From Achromobacter aloeverae (GTDB lineage: Bacteria > Pseudomonadota > Gammaproteobacteria > Burkholderiales > Burkholderiaceae_B): 64,000 nucleotides of DNA. The position numbers and the translations under genes are program-made. The notes under the pieces were generated by a model. The model saw only the letters and a program-made list of their open reading frames with translations, ran no database searches and was not told the origin of the DNA. Positions 59,584 to 64,000 of this stretch are shown here, piece after piece; the first letter of the stretch is position 1, and each line of letters begins with the position of its first letter. Location of the stretch: positions 186,001 to 250,000 of the forward strand of contig NZ_PYAL01000003.1 of NCBI RefSeq assembly GCF_004121055.1, given 5' to 3'.

Positions 59584-60849
59584 ATGAAAATCACGGACGT
59601 CCGCGTCACCCCGGTCGCCTTTCGCGATCCCCCGGTTCTCAATGCTTCCGGCCTGCACGTGCCCTACGCGCTGCGCGCCATCATCGAGGTGGAAACCGAC
59701 ACCGGCCACGTCGGGCTGGGCGAGACCTATGGCGACCTGCCCATCCTGCAGAACCTGGAGAAAGTCCGCGCGGCGCTGGTCGGCCTGAGTCCCTTCGACC
59801 TCAATGGCCTGCGGCGCGCCGTTCAGCCCCATATCAAGACCGACCTGAGCCAGGGCTTCGCCAACCTGAACCCCGGCACCCATGCGGCCAAGGCCGGCAC
59901 CAACGTGTTCGGCGCGTATGAAGTCGCCTTCCTGGATGCGCAGGCCCAGGCCGTCGGCCTGCCGCTGGTCGACCTGCTGGGAGGCCGCTGCCGCGATGAA
60001 GTGGCGTACAGCGCCTATCTGTTCTTCAAGCAGGAAAAGCACCTGGACGACCCGTATCCTCCCGACGACTGGGGGCCCATCCTGACCGCCGAGCAACTGG
60101 TGGCCAGCGCGCGGCGCATGGTCCGGGACTACGGCTTCAAGAGCATCAAGCTGAAGGCCGGCGCGCTGGATCCGGACTACGAAGCCGAATGCATCCTGGC
60201 GTTGCGAAGGGCCTTTCCCGATTATCCGCTGCGCATCGATCCCAATGCCAACTGGTGCCTGGACACCGGCCGCCGCATCGCGGCCACGCTCAAGGGCGTG
60301 CTGGAGTACTACGAGGATCCGGTGCCGGGCCTGGCCCAGATGGCGCAGCTGCACCAGGAAACGGGCGTGAAGATGGCGACCAACATGGTCGTCACCAGCA
60401 TGGACGAATTCCGCGAGAACGTGCAATTGAACGGCGCGCAGGTCATCCTGTCCGACCATCACTTCTGGGGCGGCCTGCTGGCCACGCGCCAGCTGGCGCA
60501 GATGTGCGAGACGTTCGGCTACGAGTTGTCCATGCACTCGAACAGCCATCTGGGCATCAGCCTGATGGCGATGACGCACGTGGCCGCGTCCATTCCCAAC
60601 CTGCACTTCGCCTGCGATACCCACTATCCCTGGAAGACGGAAGACCTGGTCGAAGGCGGCCCCGTGCCTTTCGTGGATGGCTGCGTGCGGCTCACCGACG
60701 CGCCCGGCCTGGGCGTGAAGCTGGACCGCGCGAAGCTGGCGGAGCTGCACCGGCAGTATCTCGATTGCGGGCTGCGCGTGACGTCCGAACAGGGCGCCTA
60801 TATGCGCCGCTACGATCCCTCCTTCCCCCTGGACAAGCCGCGCTTCTGA
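59584..60849 (+). CDS. Enolase-superfamily dehydratase (glucarate dehydratase-like)
   Basis: A 421-residue enzyme: N-terminal capping domain (KITDVRVTPVAFRDPP, LLNASGLHVPYA) and barrel. The KxK catalytic base is in SIKLKAG, metal ligands appear as DPNAN, EDPV and the Asn in TNMVV, the His-Asp dyad is in SDHHFWGG and HSNSHLGIS. This is the glucarate dehydratase group, a little shorter than E. coli GudD. It should dehydrate an aldaric acid to a keto-deoxy acid. GntR-regulated and followed by a Bug receptor that probably captures the substrate. Confidence 0.88.
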   Translation: MKITDVRVTPVAFRDPPVLNASGLHVPYALRAIIEVETDTGHVGLGETYGDLPILQNLEKVRAALVGLSPFDLNGLRRAVQPHIKTDLSQGFANLNPGTHAAKAGTNVFGAYEVAFLDAQAQAVGLPLVDLLGGRCRDEVAYSAYLFFKQEKHLDDPYPPDDWGPILTAEQLVASARRMVRDYGFKSIKLKAGALDPDYEAECILALRRAFPDYPLRIDPNANWCLDTGRRIAATLKGVLEYYEDPVPGLAQMAQLHQETGVKMATNMVVTSMDEFRENVQLNGAQVILSDHHFWGGLLATRQLAQMCETFGYELSMHSNSHLGISLMAMTHVAASIPNLHFACDTHYPWKTEDLVEGGPVPFVDGCVRLTDAPGLGVKLDRAKLAELHRQYLDCGLRVTSEQGAYMRRYDPSFPLDKPRF

Positions 60850-60850
60850 G

Positions 60851-60864
60851 GCGCGGCGCCGCGC
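60851..60864. other. 14-bp palindrome behind the dehydratase gene
   Basis: GCGCGGCGCCGCGC directly follows the stop (TGAG). It may form a short hairpin between dehydratase and Bug genes. Confidence 0.3.
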
Positions 60865-60907
60865 GCTGTCGATAACCATACCTATACCCCTCTTCATGGA
60901 GACAATC

Positions 60908-61978
60908 ATGAATCTGACGTCCAAGCACCTCTCGCGCGACGCTGCCGGCAGCACTGCCGGCCAGGCTCGCCGCCGTGTCCTGTCCGCGCTGGGCGAATGC
61001 GGGCTGGCCACGCTCACGGCCGCGCTGACCGCCTATTCGGCGCTGGGCGCGGCGCCGGCCCATGCCGCCGATGCGGCGGTGGGCAATTGGCCCGAAAAGC
61101 CCGTGCGCCTGATCGTGCCCTATCCGGCGGGCGGCGCCTCCGACGTGGTGGCGCGCTTGATGGCCAAGGAATTGAACGCCGTCTGGAAGCAACCCGTCGT
61201 GGTGGAGAACCGCTCGGGCGCCAACGGCAACATCGGCGCCGCGATGACGGCCAAGGCGACGCCGGACGGCTATACGCTGCTGCTGATGGACCTGAGCAGC
61301 CTGACGAACTCGCCGGCGCTCTATCCGGACCTGAACTACAGCCCGACGAAGGACCTGGCGCCCATCACCATCGTCGAATACTCGCCGCATCTGCTGGTGG
61401 TGCGCAAGGACCTGCCGGCCAACAACCTCGACGAACTGATCGCCTACGCCAAGGCGCATCCCGGCAAGCTGAACTTCGGCGAGACGCAAGGCTCGATCAC
61501 GCACCTGGGCGGCATCGTGCTGGCCAAGCAGGCCGGCATCGACATCAACTTCATCGGCTACAAGGGCGGCGCCCAGATCGCCACCGACCTGGTCGGCGGC
61601 CAGATCGACATGACGCTGAACAGCTACCTGGCCACGCATGCGCTGGTCGAGGGCGGCAAGGTGAAGATGCTGGCGGTGGCCAGCCCGGGCAAGTTCCCGC
61701 CCATCCCCGACACGCCGGTGCTGAAGGACCGCTTCCCCGACTTCGTGACGGGCAGCTGGCAGGGCCTGTTGACCACGGGCGGTACGCCGCCGGCGATCGT
61801 GGACAAGATCTACAAGGATGTCGCGGCCATCGTCGCCAAGCCGGACATGCAGGCGAAGTTCGCGGAACTGGGCGCCGTGCCGGTGCCCAGCACGCCGGCC
61901 GAATTCCAGAAATTCCTGGTGGAAAAGACCGACTTTTGGAGTAAGGTGATCAAGGAGAACCACATTTCCGTCAACTGA
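60908..61978 (+). CDS. Bug (TctC-type) periplasmic receptor, possible Tat export
   Basis: A 356-residue Bug receptor (start MNLTSKHLSRDAAGS at 60908, GGAG upstream). The export signal is unusually long, about 53 residues, with Arg-Arg-Arg-Val-Leu at about 22-26 ahead of the hydrophobic stretch and AHA cleavage, which resembles a twin-arginine signal. Then EKPVRLIVPYPAGGASDVVAR, VENRSGANGNIGAAM, TPDGYTLL and FIGYKGGAQIATDLVGG. It is downstream of the dehydratase, so its ligand may be an aldarate. Its stop opens a 12-bp tandem repeat. Confidence 0.9.
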   Translation: MNLTSKHLSRDAAGSTAGQARRRVLSALGECGLATLTAALTAYSALGAAPAHAADAAVGNWPEKPVRLIVPYPAGGASDVVARLMAKELNAVWKQPVVVENRSGANGNIGAAMTAKATPDGYTLLLMDLSSLTNSPALYPDLNYSPTKDLAPITIVEYSPHLLVVRKDLPANNLDELIAYAKAHPGKLNFGETQGSITHLGGIVLAKQAGIDINFIGYKGGAQIATDLVGGQIDMTLNSYLATHALVEGGKVKMLAVASPGKFPPIPDTPVLKDRFPDFVTGSWQGLLTTGGTPPAIVDKIYKDVAAIVAKPDMQAKFAELGAVPVPSTPAEFQKFLVEKTDFWSKVIKENHISVN

Positions 61979-62055
61979 TCGGGCACCGATCCGGCAACCG
62001 ATCCGGCAACCGATCGGACAACCGATCGGGCAACCGATTCGCCAACTGATCTCCC
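61973..62055 (+). repeat. 12-bp tandem repeat anchored on a stop codon, seven units
   Basis: Units AACTGATCGGGC, ACCGATCCGGC (one base short), AACCGATCCGGC, AACCGATCGGAC, AACCGATCGGGC, AACCGATTCGCC and AACTGATCTCCC. The first holds the Bug stop TGA (61976-61978); the middle units have CGA at that place and the last has TGA again. The array ends two bases before the serB ATG, so serB has no Shine-Dalgarno sequence. Confidence 0.93.
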
Positions 62056-62057
62056 AC

Positions 62058-62960
62058 ATGCAACTCATCGTCCTGGGCGCCGCGCCGCTGTCTTCTTCCC
62101 AACTCGACGCCCTGGCGCGGCGCCTGCGAACCCCGCCGCCGCGCCGCGTCGGCGAGACGGCGGCGGCATTCGCGCTGGACGATGGACTGCACGACGGGTC
62201 CGGCAATGGGGCGGACCACGGGTCGAGCCACGAACACCCGCGCGAATGGCTGCACGCCCAGTGCCAGGCCCTAGGCCTGGACAGTGCCCTCATCACCCGC
62301 CCGCGCCCCTTGTCCGACTACCGCTTGATGGTGTTCGACATGGACTCGACCCTGATCAATATCGAGTGCATCGACGAACTGGCCGACCTGGTCGGCAAGA
62401 AGCGGGAGGTGGCCGAGCTGACCGAACAGGCCATGCAATCCGGTTCGGTCGACTACGACACCAGCCTGCGCCTGCGCACACGCCTGCTGGCGGGGTTGTC
62501 CACGGACGCCTTCGCTGAGCTGTATGACTCGCGCGTGCGCTTTTCCCCCGGTGCGCGAGCACTGGTCGATGCCGCACGGCAGGCGGGCCTGAAGACCGCC
62601 ATCGTCTCCGGCGGCTTCGACTACTTCACCGGACGCGTCCGCGCGGAACTGGGCGTGGACGAGGACTATTCCAACCGCCTGGCGGTGGAGAACGGTCGCC
62701 TGACGGGCGAGATCGAAGGCACGCTGATCAACGCCGACGTCAAGGCCGCGCATGTGCGCCGCCTTTGCGAGGACCTGGGCGTGCCGCCCACCGACGCCAT
62801 CGTGGTGGGCGACGGATCGAACGACCGTAAGATGATGGCGCTGGCGGGCCTGTCCGTGGGCTTTCGCCCCAAGCCGGTACTGCGTCCGCAACTGGACGTG
62901 GTGCTCGACCACCTGGGCCTGGATGCGCTGCCGCGAGTCCTGGAGAGCGCGCGGGCATGA
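62058..62960 (+). CDS. serB: Phosphoserine phosphatase
   Basis: A 300-residue HAD-superfamily enzyme. The nucleophile motif is FDMDSTLINIECIDELA, motif II is SGGFDYFT and motif IV VVGDGSNDRKMM, all diagnostic of SerB, which makes serine from phosphoserine. The N-terminal region (about 90 residues) is short and lacks a full ACT domain. ATG 62058 is right behind the 12-bp repeat array and has no ribosome site; a start further inside is less likely because the N-terminal residues MQLIVLGAA look genuine. Confidence 0.92.
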   Translation: MQLIVLGAAPLSSSQLDALARRLRTPPPRRVGETAAAFALDDGLHDGSGNGADHGSSHEHPREWLHAQCQALGLDSALITRPRPLSDYRLMVFDMDSTLINIECIDELADLVGKKREVAELTEQAMQSGSVDYDTSLRLRTRLLAGLSTDAFAELYDSRVRFSPGARALVDAARQAGLKTAIVSGGFDYFTGRVRAELGVDEDYSNRLAVENGRLTGEIEGTLINADVKAAHVRRLCEDLGVPPTDAIVVGDGSNDRKMMALAGLSVGFRPKPVLRPQLDVVLDHLGLDALPRVLESARA

Positions 62961-63014
62961 GCCATGGCCATGGGCAGTGCCGCGCCGGCGTGTCCTCGCC
63001 AGCGCGGCGCCCGC

Positions 63015-64000
63015 CTATCGTTCCGGCGTCGACTTGCGGTAGATGAGCTGGCCGGGCAGCAGGCGATGCTCGTTGCCGCCGCCGTCGCGCAGCAGCAGTT
63101 CGATGGCTGCCGCGATCATGTCTTCCACCGGCTGGCGTATCGTCGTCATGTCGTAGGCCGCGTTGGACGCCACCGGGTGGTCGTCGAAGCCGAAGACGCG
63201 CACGTCCTCCGGCACGCGCCGTCCCAGGGCATGGCGCAGCGCATCGATGGCGCCGGATGCGATCTCGTCATCGGCGCAGAACAGTCCGTCGATCTCCGGA
63301 TGCCGGGCCAGCAGCATCTGCGTGGCCTCGTATCCCCAGCCGTAGGTGAATTCCTTTTCCAGCGCGGGCACGTTGTCCATGCCCAGCTCGGCCAGCCGCG
63401 CCATGAAGCCATCGCGGCGGTCGCGATTGGTCGATACGGTGGGCATGCCGCCGAGAAAGCCCAGGCGGCGGCTGCCGGCGCGCAACAGGGCATCGGCCGC
63501 CATGCGTCCGCCGCCGGTGTTGTCGGTGGACACCGAATGGCCCTTGGCGACCGCGGAATAGCGGTTGAACATGACCACCGGCACGCCCTGGCGCACGCAC
63601 AGGTCGGCGCCGGAGGAGTTCAAGGAAGCGGTGGTGATGATGACGCCGCGCACGCGGTATTGCAGGACCAGCGGCATGAGATCGTCCACGGTCTGCGGCG
63701 GGGTGGCATTGAACAGCAGGGCCTGCAGCCCGATACGGTGCAATTCCCGCGTGATCAGTTCCAGCACCACGGGATACCAGGGATTGGTGATGTTCGCCAT
63801 CACGATGGCGATGATGTCGAACTTGCCGCTGCTCAGGCCGCGCGCCAGGGGATCGGGCTGGTAGTTGACCAGGTCGATCACCTTCAGGATCTTCTCGCGC
63901 ACTTCGTCGGAGATGGCCCCCTTGCCGGAAACGAAGCGCGAAACGGCCGCCTGCGAGACCCCCGCGAACCTGGCGACGTCTTTCTGTGTGGGCGTTTTCT
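63015..64000 (-). CDS. LacI-family regulator, C-terminal part with helix-turn-helix reaching the window end
   Basis: At least 328 residues of a LacI/GalR repressor. The frame is open to base 63998: KTPTQKDVARFAGVSQAAVSRFVSG is the DNA-binding helix-turn-helix, followed by NYQPDPLARGLSSG hinge and the ligand domain (IIAIVMANITNPWYPVV, GVPVVMFNRYSAV, GFLGGM, GLFCADDEIASGAIDAL, FGFDDHPVASNAAYDMTTIRQPV). The N-terminal first few residues lie past the window. It is divergent or unrelated to serB (55-bp gap between the 3' ends, convergent). Typical targets are sugar-use genes outside the window. Confidence 0.9.
   Translation of the reverse strand, partial: KTPTQKDVARFAGVSQAAVSRFVSGKGAISDEVREKILKVIDLVNYQPDPLARGLSSGKFDIIAIVMANITNPWYPVVLELITRELHRIGLQALLFNATPPQTVDDLMPLVLQYRVRGVIITTASLNSSGADLCVRQGVPVVMFNRYSAVAKGHSVSTDNTGGGRMAADALLRAGSRRLGFLGGMPTVSTNRDRRDGFMARLAELGMDNVPALEKEFTYGWGYEATQMLLARHPEIDGLFCADDEIASGAIDALRHALGRRVPEDVRVFGFDDHPVASNAAYDMTTIRQPVEDMIAAAIELLLRDGGGNEHRLLPGQLIYRKSTPER

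Noticed and set aside
1-64000. tRNA, rRNA, CRISPR, insertion sequence, prophage or riboswitch
   Set aside because: I looked for conserved tRNA arms, regular 28-37-bp repeats, transposase motifs and inverted repeats with target duplications, and saw none.

Overview
The window is a typical accessory/metabolic stretch of a high-GC betaproteobacterium, most likely Alcaligenaceae (Bordetella/Achromobacter type). The reasons are about 65% GC by eye, four solitary Bug (TctC-type) periplasmic receptors with no TctA/TctB partners, several complete amino-acid ABC importers, many LysR/GntR/IclR regulators each next to a small catabolic operon, and an arylmalonate-decarboxylase-like enzyme, a family best known from Bordetella. 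I see no rRNA, tRNA, CRISPR array, insertion sequence or prophage. Genes are densely packed and often overlap by 4-14 bases in operons or 3' to 3'.

Layout. 1-3.7 kb: end of an M20 N-carbamoyl-type hydrolase, a GntR regulator and a RidA protein, then a convergent LysR and an IclR regulator. 3.8-6.6 kb: MFS carrier (preceded by a coupled small ORF and tandem palindromes) and a flavin monooxygenase-like protein. 7-14.2 kb: polyamine-type ABC importer split in two (ATPase on +, two permeases and receptor on -) around a quinone oxidoreductase, a GST, an atypical type II dehydroquinase and a GhrA-like dehydrogenase. 14.4-24.4 kb: two polar amino-acid ABC importers around a decarboxylase/racemase-family enzyme, RidA, DUF1028, LysR and an ArgE-like deacylase. 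24.6-32 kb: YceI, LysR, TPP enzyme with Bug receptor, then Bug/class II aldolase/dehydrogenase operon. 32.4-37.7 kb: diguanylate cyclase, ArnT-like glycosyltransferase, MocR regulator and divergent PaiB. 37.8-42.4 kb: third amino-acid ABC importer, cystathionine lyase-like enzyme and its LysR. 42.4-47.7 kb: iron uptake (FeoA, FeoB, small Cys-tailed membrane protein) back to back with cytochrome bd oxidase (cydA, cydB, DUF2474). 47.7-56.6 kb: second M20 hydrolase, SDR, BON protein, hydantoinase/oxoprolinase pair with a strong terminator, Bug and LysR. 56.7-64 kb: aminotransferase, SDR+GntR divergent from a glucarate-dehydratase-like enzyme and Bug, then serB and the C-terminal part of a LacI regulator that runs off the window.

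The most unusual signal is structural, not a gene. Six genes (RidA, ArgE-like, PaiB, LysR, CydA, Bug) carry short tandem repeats that start exactly at their own stop codon. Unit lengths differ (8, 8, 15, 14, 9 and 12 bp), the units are unrelated in sequence, and each unit keeps the stop triplet or a one-base derivative of it. I know of no described element of this kind. Other promising signals are tandem GACA-N3-TGTC dyads before cydAB, palindromic operators beside the GntR, IclR/MFS, Bug and LysR genes, and two catabolic clusters whose central enzymes have altered or diagnostic active-site residues.
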